A stretch of 7,773 bases of DNA from Myxococcales bacterium (GTDB lineage: Bacteria > Myxococcota_A > Polyangia > Polyangiales > Polyangiaceae), in contig JADKKK010000031.1 in assembly GCA_016720545.1 (NCBI GenBank), positions 1 through 7,773 on the forward strand. The letters run 5' to 3'. The position numbers and the translations under genes are program-made. The notes under the pieces were generated by a model. The model had not been told where the DNA came from. It made no database searches and worked only from the letters and a program-made list of their open reading frames with translations. Below, piece by piece: positions 1 to 6,827 of the stretch; within the stretch, counting starts at the first letter, position 1; every line of letters starts with the position of its first letter.

Positions 1-820
1 GGCAGTTCGGGCAGACGGCAAGAACGTTGTCGATGCTGTCGTCGCCGCCGTCGGACAGGCGGGTCCGGTGGTGAACTTCAAGATACGGCGTGCCATCAGA
101 GGCGCGTGCGAATGGCGCAGGCTCGCGACAGGACTCACAAATGCCAGCCGCGCGGAGGAGCGCCTCAGCGATGACATCTGGACTACGATCAAAAGCCCGC
201 GTCAGGATCATCCTGGACGCTGGCTTGCGTGGAGCGAGTTCCATGCGAGCCCTCCGAACAGCGGGAGAGGAACGGAGCGAAGCGACGACGCTCGCTTGTG
301 AGAGGCATTCTGACGGGGAGCCTGCTCCCCACGACAACACCGCCTCTGTCAGTCCGTCGGTGCTGCGCGTGCGATGGTCTGGGGCGCGCCCCTCGACAAC
401 AACCCTCTTCAAGTAGTCGAGGTGTGGCGTTTGGAGCGCGGTCCATTCGACCCCGCTCGGGTCGAGGTCGGGTGAGTAGAAACCGTTGCGAGATGGCGGT
501 CGAGCGTAGCGAGGATATGGCTGCCCGGCAGCGTCGGACGGTCGGAGGCCTCGTTCATCCCAAGACCATGACTTCAACGGTGAAGTCGCGTCGAGGAGTT
601 CCTCGCTCAGGGCAAGCCAAGCGTGCCGGCCCTCGAGGGTCATTACGATCAGCCGACCACAAAACAGTCGGAGATGGGTTCGGTCGAGGCGAACGCGGAA
701 CCATTCCGCGCGAAGTGAAGTGATGACACCCGCGGATAGCGCAGCCAAGCCGTGCATGCGCGCAGCGCTACTGGCGGGAGTTCCGAGACGGGTGGCGAAC
801 GAACTGCTCGACTTCGACAT
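1..820 (-). CDS. HNH endonuclease, 3' end cut by window edge
   Basis: An open frame runs on the minus strand from ATG at 820 off the left edge, giving about 273 residues without a stop. The C-terminal part reads as a metal-dependent HNH nuclease domain. Cys228-x2-Cys231 (ICESCREPAPF) is followed by TPYLEVHH (His250, His251), LSDGGDDSIDN (Asn265) and AVCPNC (Cys270, Cys273). This is the zinc-stabilised HNH pattern of McrA-like and related restriction-type nucleases. The last His of the motif lies beyond the edge. The N-terminal 200 residues (for example WFRVRLDRTHLRLFCGRLIVMTLEG) are unlike a known catalytic domain to me and may recognise DNA. The start at 820 is preferred because a good promoter sits just upstream and an in-frame TGA lies at 829-827. 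ATG at 757 is an alternative, and neither start has a clear Shine-Dalgarno. Function as a DNA-cutting or restriction enzyme is inferred from the motif; the target is unknown. Confidence 0.82.
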   Translation of the reverse strand, partial: MSKSSSSFATRLGTPASSAARMHGLAALSAGVITSLRAEWFRVRLDRTHLRLFCGRLIVMTLEGRHAWLALSEELLDATSPLKSWSWDERGLRPSDAAGQPYPRYARPPSRNGFYSPDLDPSGVEWTALQTPHLDYLKRVVVEGRAPDHRTRSTDGLTEAVLSWGAGSPSECLSQASVVASLRSSPAVRRARMELAPRKPASRMILTRAFDRSPDVIAEALLRAAGICESCREPAPFARASDGTPYLEVHHRTRLSDGGDDSIDNVLAVCPNC

Positions 821-837
821 GGCAGGTCAAGATATTG

Positions 838-867
838 ATTATACACGGGTGTCCGTGCGGGGCGCAA
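838..867 (-). promoter_or_regulatory. sigma-70-like promoter for the HNH gene
   Basis: On the minus strand an exact TATAAT (843-838) lies 18 bases after TTGCGC (867-862), a 4-of-6 match to TTGACA. Transcription would start near 831, leaving only about 11 bases before the ATG at 820. This fits the lack of a Shine-Dalgarno and supports that start. The AT-rich patch stands out against very GC-rich surroundings. The call rests on motif and spacing only. Confidence 0.45.
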
Positions 868-914
868 GCAGAGGACAGTGGCCCGGTGGCGCGATCTGGG
901 GCGGGCCGCGCAGC

Positions 915-931
915 CGTCCGGTCACCGGACG
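915..931. repeat. Short palindrome upstream of the HNH promoter
   Basis: CGTCCGGT-C-ACCGGACG has 8-base perfect arms with a single central base. It lies about 50 bases upstream of the putative HNH -35 box and outside the IS1182-type element. It could be an operator for a dimeric regulator or chance in GC-rich DNA. A NotI-type GCGGCCGC palindrome overlaps it at 931-938. Confidence 0.35.
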
Positions 932-997
932 CGGCCGCCCGGGCGAGGCGCCGCCCCTGATGACTCCTGGCCGATCAACGCAACGCCACGAGGGCTT

Positions 998-1012
998 TAG
1001 CAGCCCGTTGAT
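998..1012 (+). repeat. Left terminal inverted repeat, IS1182-type element
   Basis: TAGCAGCCCGTTGAT is the exact reverse complement of 7665-7679. It encodes the last residues of the transposase (STGC and the stop) on the minus strand, an unusual overlap of coding sequence and terminal repeat. Confidence 0.75.
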
Positions 1013-1593
1013 AAGCGGGCGTTCTGCAATTCTCTCTCATCAAGGGCGTCGACGGCTGCGCGGGTGGCGGCTCGGAAAATCGTGCCAAGGCGGAGGGTGA
1101 AGAGCGCGCACCAAAGCCGGAGAACGCTGACAACGAAAACGACGTAGAGGAGGGCCCTCCGGCCGGCCATTTGGCGTGGTGTTCCCGCTCCGACCAGTCT
1201 CCGCATGACAATGCCGAGATTGAAGGCAGCGACCTGCAGGAGGTAGCGCTTCCGAACGTTCTCTTGTCCGCGCAGCCGGACGCGTCGATGGCCGCCTGTC
1301 TCGCAGACATGAGCGAAGGTTCTCTCGATGAGCTCACCCCGCGTGCGCTGGTGGCGCTTGCCCTTCTTCCTCTGGCAGCGTGCGCGGTTCGAGTAGAAGG
1401 CCTCGCGCGCGAGCATGCCGCCCTTGTCGCCCCAGTGACGCGCCCCGTTGACCCGCGGCGAGGGGATGTACGTGCGGTACTGCGCTCGGGCAAGGTCCAG
1501 CAGCGATTCGGCCTTGTGGTAGCCCTTGTCCGCGACGACCTCCATGACCTCGCGCTCGCTGGGCAAGTCTGGGGAGCCGGGAGGGCTACTACC

Positions 1594-1623
1594 GTCGTCG
1601 TCGTCGTTGTCGTCGTCGTCGTT
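1594..1623. repeat. Trinucleotide tract inside the IS1182-type transposase
   Basis: The plus strand reads (GTC)4-GTT-(GTC)4-GTT. On the coding minus strand this gives two repeats of Asn-Asp-Asp-Asp-Asp within the linker before the second catalytic Asp. The duplicated 15-base unit suggests replication slippage. It preserves the reading frame. Confidence 0.8.
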
Positions 1624-1729
1624 GCTGTCGCGGCTGGAGCCGCGAGCCACCTCGATGTTGGTGCGCGCCACCTCGAGGCTCGTGGCGAGAGTCGCGGTGT
1701 CTGCCGAGTCGGCGGGTAGGAGCTCGGCC

Positions 1730-1737
1730 GCTACAAC
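1730..1737. repeat. Target site duplication, middle IS66, left copy
   Basis: GCTACAAC directly abuts the GTAACC end at 1738 and is identical to 6866-6873. Taking one copy restores the IS1182-type transposase frame as ESGVVVA-AELLPAD, which proves the insertion point. Confidence 0.95.
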
Positions 1738-1773
1738 GTAACCGTCCGGGCTTCGACGTCTGGCGGAGACTAG
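1738..1773 (+). repeat. Left terminal inverted repeat, middle IS66
   Basis: It runs from GTAACCGTCCGGG through TTCGACGTCTGG to CGGAG and CTAG. It pairs with 6828-6865 read on the minus strand with one mismatch in the first 26 bases and two one-base gaps after that. Confidence 0.9.
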
Positions 1774-1780
1774 GCGCAAC

Positions 1781-1809
1781 CCGCATCCTGCGGGGACCGC
1801 AGGATGCGG
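1781..1809. repeat. Perfect hairpin near the left end of middle IS66
   Basis: Arms CCGCATCCTGCGG (1781-1793) and CCGCAGGATGCGG (1797-1809) are perfect 13-base complements around a 3-base GGA loop. It lies 8 bases inside the left terminal repeat, beyond the end of tnpC. It lacks a following T-run on either strand, so it is not a classic intrinsic terminator. The rest of 1774-2051, about 240 bases of very GC-rich DNA, shows no supported gene. Confidence 0.8.
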
Positions 1810-2051
1810 CGAAAATCAAGCGATCGGGACCGTGGGAGGCGCGGTGGTGTCGGGGTCCAGGTCGGAGGCCGGCCCGGGGGCGGCGCCGGCCGGCGGTTTC
1901 GTGGACGACGGTCGGCGACGGCGGCACCCTCGGTCCGAGGTGTAGGCGCGGCCGACCCGAGGGCCCGTCGTGGGCTTGCCACGCGGGGTCGGCACGCGCG
2001 CGCCGTGCCCGCGCGGTGGCGAGCCCAAACGGAGTTGCGGAGGCGGACGAC

Positions 2052-3434
2052 TCAGCCCGGTCGGTCGGGCGGTCGCCACTTGTCCGGGAGGAGCTCGTCG
2101 ATCCTGTGGTTCGGGTGCGTATCGACCCGGACCAGCACGTCCGTGAGGTAGGCGATGGGCTCGACGTCGTTGTGGACGCAAGACGCGACGAGGGAGAAGA
2201 GGCCCGCAGTGTTCTCGCCGCAGTCCTCGTTCCCGACGAAGAGGTAGTTCTTGCGACCGAGCGCGACCCGACGAAGGGCCGCCTCCGAGCGGTTGTTGTC
2301 GGGCGGCAGCGCGGCCACGTAGAGGAACCGCGTCAGCGGCTTTCGATTGCGGAGGATGTAGCCGACGGCCTTCCCGAGCGGGGACTTCGGCGGGTGTCCG
2401 CGCCGCGCCGCGCGGGCCCACACCAAGAGTCGCGCCATGAGCGGCCGCGACCGCGTGCGGCGCAGCTCCAGGTGGGCCTCCGTGCCTTCGATTCCAAGCG
2501 CACGCGCGTCGTGCTCGACGACGTAGAGATCGCGGACGAGCTCCAGGCCCTTGGTCGCACCCGGGACGTCCTTTGCCTCGAACACCTTGCGACGGGCGTG
2601 CGCGATGCAGCCAGCGCGCCTCCGGAGGCCGGGGGCGGTGATCCGATTGTACCCGGTGTACATGTCGACCATGAGCTCGCCCGTGCTGTCGCCCAGCACG
2701 CGCGCGGGCGTCTCGCCGCTGCGGCTCGGGCTGAAGACGAACCCAATGAGATTGTCGGCCAGGAAGGTCCACACGAACGCGCGCGTGTTCCCCTCCAGCA
2801 TCTTGATCGAGGTCTCGTCCGCGAACACGATCTCCGCTTGCCCGACGCGCGCGAGGACCCGCGCAGCCAAGGGCGCGAGGCGCCTGGCCGCCCGATGGAA
2901 CAGGTCGTTGAGCGTGCTCCGTTCGGTGGGGACGCCGGTGCGAGAGAGCATCTTCGCGAGCCGATAGAACGGCAGCCCGTCTTCGCACTTCGACACCACG
3001 AGATACGCCACGAAGCTCGGCGCGTACGGGCTCTGGTCCAGGCGATCGGGCGCCGGCGCCGTGACGATGTAGTCGCCACACGAGCAGGCGAGCGTCTCGC
3101 GGACCTTCACGCGCCGCCGGAAGTGCCCGGGCACGTAGTCGTGCTGGACCACGGGCTTGCCGTCTCCCACCGCCGCCAGGTGCTCGTTGCCGCACTTCGG
3201 GCAAACGCGCTCGGCCTCGGGCACCGCAACGGGCTCCACCACCGTCTCGAGCCTCGCCTTCGCGTCCGCCGCCTCCCGCCGCTTCTGCTTCGCCACCTCG
3301 CGGTCGGTCGGTCGCTGCTTTGCGACTTCCCCGGCCATCGGCGGCATCTTCTCGCTCTTCGGGCCCAGCACGCGACGCTCGAGGGCGGCGAGCTTCTGCT
3401 TCGCTTCCTCAAGCTCCTCCCCCCGCTTGCGCAC
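2052..3434 (-). CDS. tnpC: IS66 family transposase TnpC, middle element
   Basis: This 460-residue DDE transposase catalyses movement of IS66 with help from TnpA and TnpB. An N-terminal coiled coil (about 1-25) ends in the family signature VLGPKSEKM. A zinc-finger-like Cys set follows (CPKCG at 78-81, CSCG at 117-119), then an RLAKMLSRTG.P.ERSTLNDL helical region. Catalytic residues are Asp206 (FADET), Asp257 (MVDMYTGYN) and Glu384 (PPDNNRSEAALR), followed by GRKNYLFVGNEDCGENTAGLFSLVASC. The C-terminus DELLPDKWRPP is also typical. The start is GTG at 3434. Coil-like sequence continues upstream for nine codons to an in-frame TGA at 3464-3462, exactly at the inner IS66 junction. The frame is intact, but the inner insertion separates the gene from tnpAB, so its expression is probably altered. 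Confidence 0.93.
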   Translation of the reverse strand: MRKRGEELEEAKQKLAALERRVLGPKSEKMPPMAGEVAKQRPTDREVAKQKRREAADAKARLETVVEPVAVPEAERVCPKCGNEHLAAVGDGKPVVQHDYVPGHFRRRVKVRETLACSCGDYIVTAPAPDRLDQSPYAPSFVAYLVVSKCEDGLPFYRLAKMLSRTGVPTERSTLNDLFHRAARRLAPLAARVLARVGQAEIVFADETSIKMLEGNTRAFVWTFLADNLIGFVFSPSRSGETPARVLGDSTGELMVDMYTGYNRITAPGLRRRAGCIAHARRKVFEAKDVPGATKGLELVRDLYVVEHDARALGIEGTEAHLELRRTRSRPLMARLLVWARAARRGHPPKSPLGKAVGYILRNRKPLTRFLYVAALPPDNNRSEAALRRVALGRKNYLFVGNEDCGENTAGLFSLVASCVHNDVEPIAYLTDVLVRVDTHPNHRIDELLPDKWRPPDRPG

Positions 3435-3456
3435 CTCTGCGCGGAGCCGTCTCGCC

Positions 3457-3464
3457 TCTCTTCA
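3457..3464. repeat. Target site duplication, inner IS66, left copy
   Basis: TCTCTTCA abuts GTAACC at 3465. It matches 6030-6037 at 7 of 8 bases; the outermost base is T here and C there. Confidence 0.8.
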
Positions 3465-3599
3465 GTAACCTGCACATCGCGCGCGCGGAGTCGGAGGAGC
3501 GCGACCCACAGGGCAGGGGCCGACGGCAAGGGGGCGCGGCGAGCTGCTCGCGAAGCGGAAGGGGCCGTCGGCCCGCGATCACGCCGGGACGAGGGCGAG

Positions 3600-5274
3600 C
3601 GGCGGCGGACGGTGCGTCGCCGAGGGGGCCTCGGCTCGTTCGGGTCGAGCCGCGCGGGTGGCCACCAGTTCTTCGGGGCGGTGAGGTACCGGTCCTTCGG
3701 CCAGGTCGGAGGTGCTACGGTCCTCGAGGTAGATCTGCGGGTCGAGGTCGTGGAGTCGGCAGGAGGCTACGATGCTGAAGAGCGCGGCGGCGGCGTGGGC
3801 GTGGAGATCGCTGCCATAGAAGAGCCAGTTCTTGCGGCCGACCACGATGGTGCGAAGGGCCCGCTCGCTGCGTGTGTTGTCGAGGGGAGGCGGCCGTCGA
3901 GGAAGACACGGCGGAGCTCCTGCTCCTGGTTCTCGGCGTAGCCGAGCGCCTTCGTGGCGAGGGTCCTGCCGAGGGTCGCGCGAGCGGTCGTTCGCAGGCA
4001 AAGAACTCGTCGACGAGCGGGAGGACGCGCGTGAGGCGCTCGCGCGCGCGTTCGATGGGCGGCATGTGGGCGAGCGCGTTGTCGGCGACGTAGATCGCGC
4101 GGATCCGCGTGAGGCCTGCGACTCCGATGGGGTACTTGCAGATCGCAGCTTCGAAGAAGTAGCGGCGGGTGTGGGCCCAGCAGCCGACGAGGAGCACCGG
4201 AGGATCTGCGCCGCCGTGTCCTCGGTCGAGGATGTCGTAGACGCTGCTGGCGTCGGACTGGAGATAGCCACGGAAGCCCTTGAAGAGCGAGGCGACGGCG
4301 TCCTGCGTGTGGCGCTCGACATAGGAGAAGAGCACGTGATCGCGATCGGCCACGATGGTGAAGAAGTGGCCCTTCTTGCAGGCGCGCTTGGGGCCACCGT
4401 CGCGGGCGCCCGGCTGGATGGCGGCGCCCGTGGCGTCGGTCGAGAGGACCGAGCACGTCTCGATGGCGTCGCGCAGCATGGCGTGCACGATGGTCGCGCC
4501 GAGCGTGCGCCGGCCCTCGAGGTTGCGGCACATGGTCGAGCGATCGAGGGACTCCGCCCATCGCCGAGACGTGTCGCTCGAGGCGGTAGTTCGGGACCCC
4601 GAGCGCGAATTCTGCACGGCGAGCCAGGCGAGCACCGAGGTGTGGAGCATGGCGCGCGGGAACAGCGGCTTCGGCGAGGGCGCGACCATCACCCTCGCCG
4701 CGCCGTGAACGGAGACTTCGTACTTCGCCACCTTCTTCACGAGGACCTTGAAGCAGGCGCGCTGGAACATCAGCTGATAGCTCGTCTCCCAGTCAATGAG
4801 CCTTCCGCCGCTCGCCTCGGCGCGCCATCGCGGATCTCGACCACCACCCGCGGGAGCTTGGACGCGGAGAGATCGCGGCCCCTTCGGGCGCGGCTCTCGC
4901 TCTCGGCCTCCTCGGGCGGAGGCGGGGGCGAAGCCGGCTCCGGTGCCGGCTCCGGCGCGCCGTTCTCTCCCGTGGTCCCTGTAGGTTGCTTCGTGAGCGC
5001 GTCGAGCTCCGCTTGGAGCTTCGCCTGATCCGCGAGCAAGTTGCCGAGCGTGAGCTGAAGCTCGCTGGTGCCGCTTCGTTCGGACTTCGTGCCGTACAGC
5101 CGCCGCTTGAGTAGCCTTCTCGCTCGCGTGGTTCGTGAGCGCGCTCTCGAGCGCGGCGATCGTCCCCTGCAGCGACGCGATGAGCGCCTGAAGCGACGCG
5201 ATGGCCGCGTCGCGCTCGGCGAGCGCGCTCGCCAGCTTCGCGGTCTCCGGGGGGATGCGCATCGCTCTCTTCAC
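3600..5274 (-). pseudogene. tnpC: IS66 family transposase TnpC, inner element, multiply frameshifted
   Basis: A full-length IS66 transposase can be followed on the minus strand only by changing frame about seven times, near 5113, 4815, 4605, 4563, 3982, 3884 and 3710. Pieces in order are: coiled-coil AERDAAIASLQALIASLQ; KRRLYGTKSERSGT; a Pro/Glu-rich linker; GGRLIDWETSYQLMFQRACFKVLVKKVAKYE; FALGVPNYRLERHVSAMG; LDRSTMCRNLEG. Next come STDATG (catalytic Asp at 4437-4435), QSDASSVYD (Asp at 4254-4252), CWAHTRRYFFEAA, LDNTRSERALR (Glu at 3866-3864), GRKNWLFYGSD and WPKDRYLTAPKNW. All three catalytic residues survive, but no single frame joins them. No CxxC zinc pair is visible, unlike the middle-element TnpC. 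The start is GTG at 5274 or ATG at 5262. The 3' end near 3600 is uncertain because no clear stop is seen in the last frame. Confidence 0.88.
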
Positions 5275-5335
5275 GGTGCCGTTAGACGTAGCCGATCTTC
5301 TGGAAATTCAGCCTCATGGCGAATATTTTCCCATC

Positions 5336-5640
5336 TTAGTGGACTGTCTTCGTGAGCCCCGCGAACAGGGCCTCGAACGCGACCTCGCTCACGATCACGC
5401 TCGTCTCTCCCTCCTCTCGGGTCTGGGGATCTCGAACACACCGCGGTCCAGGCGCTTGTACCAGAGCACCGCTCCCGTGCCGTCCCACGTCAGTATTTTC
5501 ACGGTCTGCCGACGCTTGCCGAAGAACACGAACAGCGCCTTGGACCGAGGCTCACGCCCCATCCGCTCGCGCACCAGCCCGCCCAGGCGCTCGAACCCGA
5601 AGCGCATGTCCACGGGCTCGACGGCCACGAAGATCTCCAC
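5336..5640 (-). pseudogene. tnpB: IS66 accessory protein TnpB, inner element, 3' frameshift
   Basis: TnpB is an essential accessory protein of IS66 transposition with no assigned enzymatic role. Starting at GTG 5640, the frame gives VEPVDMRFGFERLGGLV, then the signature ALFVFFGKRRQTVKILTWDGTGAVLWYKRLDRGVFEIP, and stops early after 81 residues at 5395. In another frame just downstream, SVIVSEVAFEALFAGLTKTVH ends at TAA 5338-5336, a typical TnpB tail. A single indel near 5395-5420 therefore truncates the protein. It begins 7 bases after the tnpA stop. The short product may still contain the core domain, so complete loss of function is not certain. Confidence 0.78.
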
Positions 5641-5647
5641 CCGCGGA

Positions 5648-5971
5648 TCACGACGCGCCCCCGGCCAGCGCCCTCACGACCTCGCGCAGGAGCCCCGCGT
5701 CGAACCCCGGCTCGACGCGCACCTTCGCGGGCCCCACCTCCACGACGAGGCCTCCCACGGCGCGGGGCGCGACCTCGAGGCGCACGAACGCTGTCCGTGG
5801 CTCGGGAGCCGGCCGGACTCGAGACCCCCGCCCGTCCACCTCCGCGGCCCAGCGACAGAGGCTCCCCTTCGACAGCCCGTGCTCTTCGCTATACTTCGCA
5901 GCGCTCACCCCGCTCGCCCGCCACGCCCGCACTTCCGCCCCGCGCTCGCCCCTGCTTCGCTGTCGTCCCAT
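5648..5971 (-). CDS. tnpA: IS66 accessory protein TnpA, inner element
   Basis: This is a small helix-turn-helix protein of the IS66 TnpA type, probably binding the element ends or regulating transposition. The N-terminal part MGRQRSRGERGAEVRAWRASG is followed by the HTH region VSAAKYSEEHGLSKGSLCRWAAE. The C-terminal half carries the repetitive strand pattern VRLEVAPRAVGGLVVEVGPAKVRVEPGFDAGLLREVVRAL seen in family members. ATG at 5971 is preferred since the family-like sequence begins there and a GGGGGAG lies upstream. A GTG at 5998 would add nine residues (116 in all). The frame is intact, unlike tnpB and tnpC of the same element. Confidence 0.82.
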   Translation of the reverse strand: MGRQRSRGERGAEVRAWRASGVSAAKYSEEHGLSKGSLCRWAAEVDGRGSRVRPAPEPRTAFVRLEVAPRAVGGLVVEVGPAKVRVEPGFDAGLLREVVRALAGGAS

Positions 5972-6029
5972 GGGTGCAGTTTGCACTCCCCCGATCACTC
6001 GCGCGACGTGGGGTCCGCGCAGCGGTTAC

Positions 6030-6037
6030 CCTCTTCA
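6030..6037. repeat. Target site duplication, inner IS66, right copy
   Basis: CCTCTTCA follows GGTTAC ending at 6029. One mismatch to the left copy implies a point change since insertion or a sequencing error. Confidence 0.8.
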
Positions 6038-6114
6038 CGCCAGAAGCACGGGTGGTCGTCTACAGGGGGCAACAACCAGTATTGATCACGCTTCGCTCGT
6101 TCTGTCGATCCCCC
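6038..6114. other. Middle IS66 tnpB-tnpC spacer, split by inner IS66
   Basis: This 77-base stretch between the tnpB stop and the inner element, plus 30 bases up to GTG 3434, formed the original spacer. All three minus-strand frames contain stops or lack family similarity, so I see no missing tnpC N-terminus here. A purine-rich AAGGGGG follows the tnpB stop. Confidence 0.5.
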
Positions 6115-6483
6115 TTATGCGCAACGCCCAATCTTCGGCGTCCACGCTTCCGGACGCCGAACCCGTGCCACGTCGATGCCATCCAGCAGCATCGCCAACC
6201 CCGTCGCGTCCAGCTCCGCGGACTTCCCGTCCGCGCTCAGCGCGGGGGCCTGGAATCGACCTCGCTCCAGGCGCTTGTAATACAGGACGAACCCGCCCCG
6301 GTCCCAGAACAGGATCTTGCACCGGTCCAGCCGGCGCCCGAGGAACACGAAGAGGTGCCCGCCAAATAGCCGCTCCTCCCCCCACTCCCGACGCACGATC
6401 GCCGCCAGCCCATCGTGGCCAGCGCGGAGGTCGACGGCGCCCACCGCCAGGTGAATACGGAGGCTCGACCGTAGCCCCAGCAT
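6115..6483 (-). CDS. tnpB: IS66 accessory protein TnpB, middle element
   Basis: This 122-residue protein has the full IS66 TnpB signature. LAVGAVDLRAGHDGLAAIVR (about 12-31) is followed by GGHLFVFLGRRLDRCKILFWDRGGFVLYYKRLERGRFQAP, then a C-terminal segment with LAMLLDGIDVARVRRP. The ATG at 6483-6481 overlaps the tnpA stop by one base (TGATG), indicating translational coupling. The longer upstream frame to 6828 is excluded because it covers tnpA in another frame. Length and motifs are normal and there is no sign of decay. Confidence 0.93.
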   Translation of the reverse strand: MLGLRSSLRIHLAVGAVDLRAGHDGLAAIVRREWGEERLFGGHLFVFLGRRLDRCKILFWDRGGFVLYYKRLERGRFQAPALSADGKSAELDATGLAMLLDGIDVARVRRPEAWTPKIGRCA

Positions 6484-6794
6484 CACACCCCCAACGCCCG
6501 CGCCACCGCCGCCACGTACCCCGGGTCCGTCCCTTCCTCGAAGTACACACCGACCTCGCCCACCTCGAGCTTCACCCGTCGACCAGGCCCGGCTTCGCCC
6601 CTCGACGGAGGACACGCGGCGCTCACACGGATCGGCACCAGCGAAGTCGACGTCGCCGACCCGAGCTTCGCTCGCCATCTCAGCACCGACGAGGCGCTCA
6701 CGCCGTGCCGCCTCGCCACCTCGCCAACCCCCTTGCCGCCCTCGACCTCGGACACCACACGCCGCCAGAAACCCTCGCTCTTCGCCGCTGCCAT
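6483..6794 (-). CDS. tnpA: IS66 accessory protein TnpA, middle element
   Basis: This 103-residue protein has an N-terminal helix-turn-helix: FWRRVVSEVEGGKGVGEVARRHGVSASSVLRWRAKLG. A variable linker follows, then a C-terminal block, VKLEVGEVGVYFEEGTDPGYVAAVARAL, typical of IS66 TnpA. It is the first gene of the tnpA-tnpB-tnpC set and begins 34 bases inside the right terminal repeat. The start is well fixed by a GGAGG Shine-Dalgarno seven bases upstream. It is coupled to tnpB through a TGATG overlap. Confidence 0.92.
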   Translation of the reverse strand: MAAAKSEGFWRRVVSEVEGGKGVGEVARRHGVSASSVLRWRAKLGSATSTSLVPIRVSAACPPSRGEAGPGRRVKLEVGEVGVYFEEGTDPGYVAAVARALGV

Positions 6795-6801
6795 ACCTCA
6801 A

Positions 6802-6806
6802 CCTCC
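6802..6806 (-). promoter_or_regulatory. Shine-Dalgarno of middle IS66 tnpA
   Basis: GGAGG on the minus strand lies seven bases before ATG 6794, the clearest ribosome binding site in the window. It fixes the tnpA start. Confidence 0.8.
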
Positions 6807-6827
6807 GGACCCCAGTCTCCCTCCCCA

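Larger units (their letters stand above)
997..1737 (-). pseudogene. IS1182 family transposase, C-terminal half
   Basis: This is the distal half of a DDE transposase, read on the minus strand. It begins at the IS66 insertion point (VVAAELLPADSADTATL) and ends with the stop at 999-997. Joined to the N-terminal half at 6866-7632 it gives a continuous 499-residue protein. Family features are EVVADKGYHKAE, carrying the second catalytic Asp (about residue 323 of the rebuilt protein), and ERTFAHVCETGGHRR with the catalytic Glu (about 391). ENVRKRYLLQVAAFNLG and a C-terminal STGC follow. Between the strands lies an unusual Asp/Asn-rich linker (about 287-316) made by a GTC-type triplet tract. No frameshift or stop occurs within this half. 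A spurious start inside the IS66 end would make a hybrid N-terminus of 17 residues, which is not part of the original protein. Confidence 0.88.
3465..6029 (-). mobile_element. Innermost IS66-family element, decayed
   Basis: Both ends read GTAACC inward, and the flanks carry an imperfect 8-bp duplication (TCTCTTCA at 3457-3464, CCTCTTCA at 6030-6037). The length is 2565 bp with tnpA-tnpB-tnpC order on the minus strand. It is inserted in the spacer between tnpB and tnpC of the middle IS66. Beyond GTAACC the two ends match poorly; an ACRTCGCGCG block is shared but shifted by about 11 bases. tnpC and tnpB carry frameshifts. The proteins differ clearly from those of the host IS66, so this is a different IS66 lineage and not a duplication of the same element. 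Confidence 0.88.

Noticed and set aside
229..723. Plus-strand open frame of 164 codons at the left edge
   Set aside because: It is antisense to the HNH nuclease frame, which has clear family motifs.
1816..3204. Long minus-strand open frame of 462 codons overlapping tnpC
   Set aside because: It is an Arg/Pro/Ala-rich shadow of the intact tnpC frame at 2052-3434 and has no domain motifs.
2016..3941. Plus-strand open frame of 641 codons across the IS66 region
   Set aside because: It runs antisense through both tnpC genes and across the inner IS66 junction; its length results from high GC with few stop codons.
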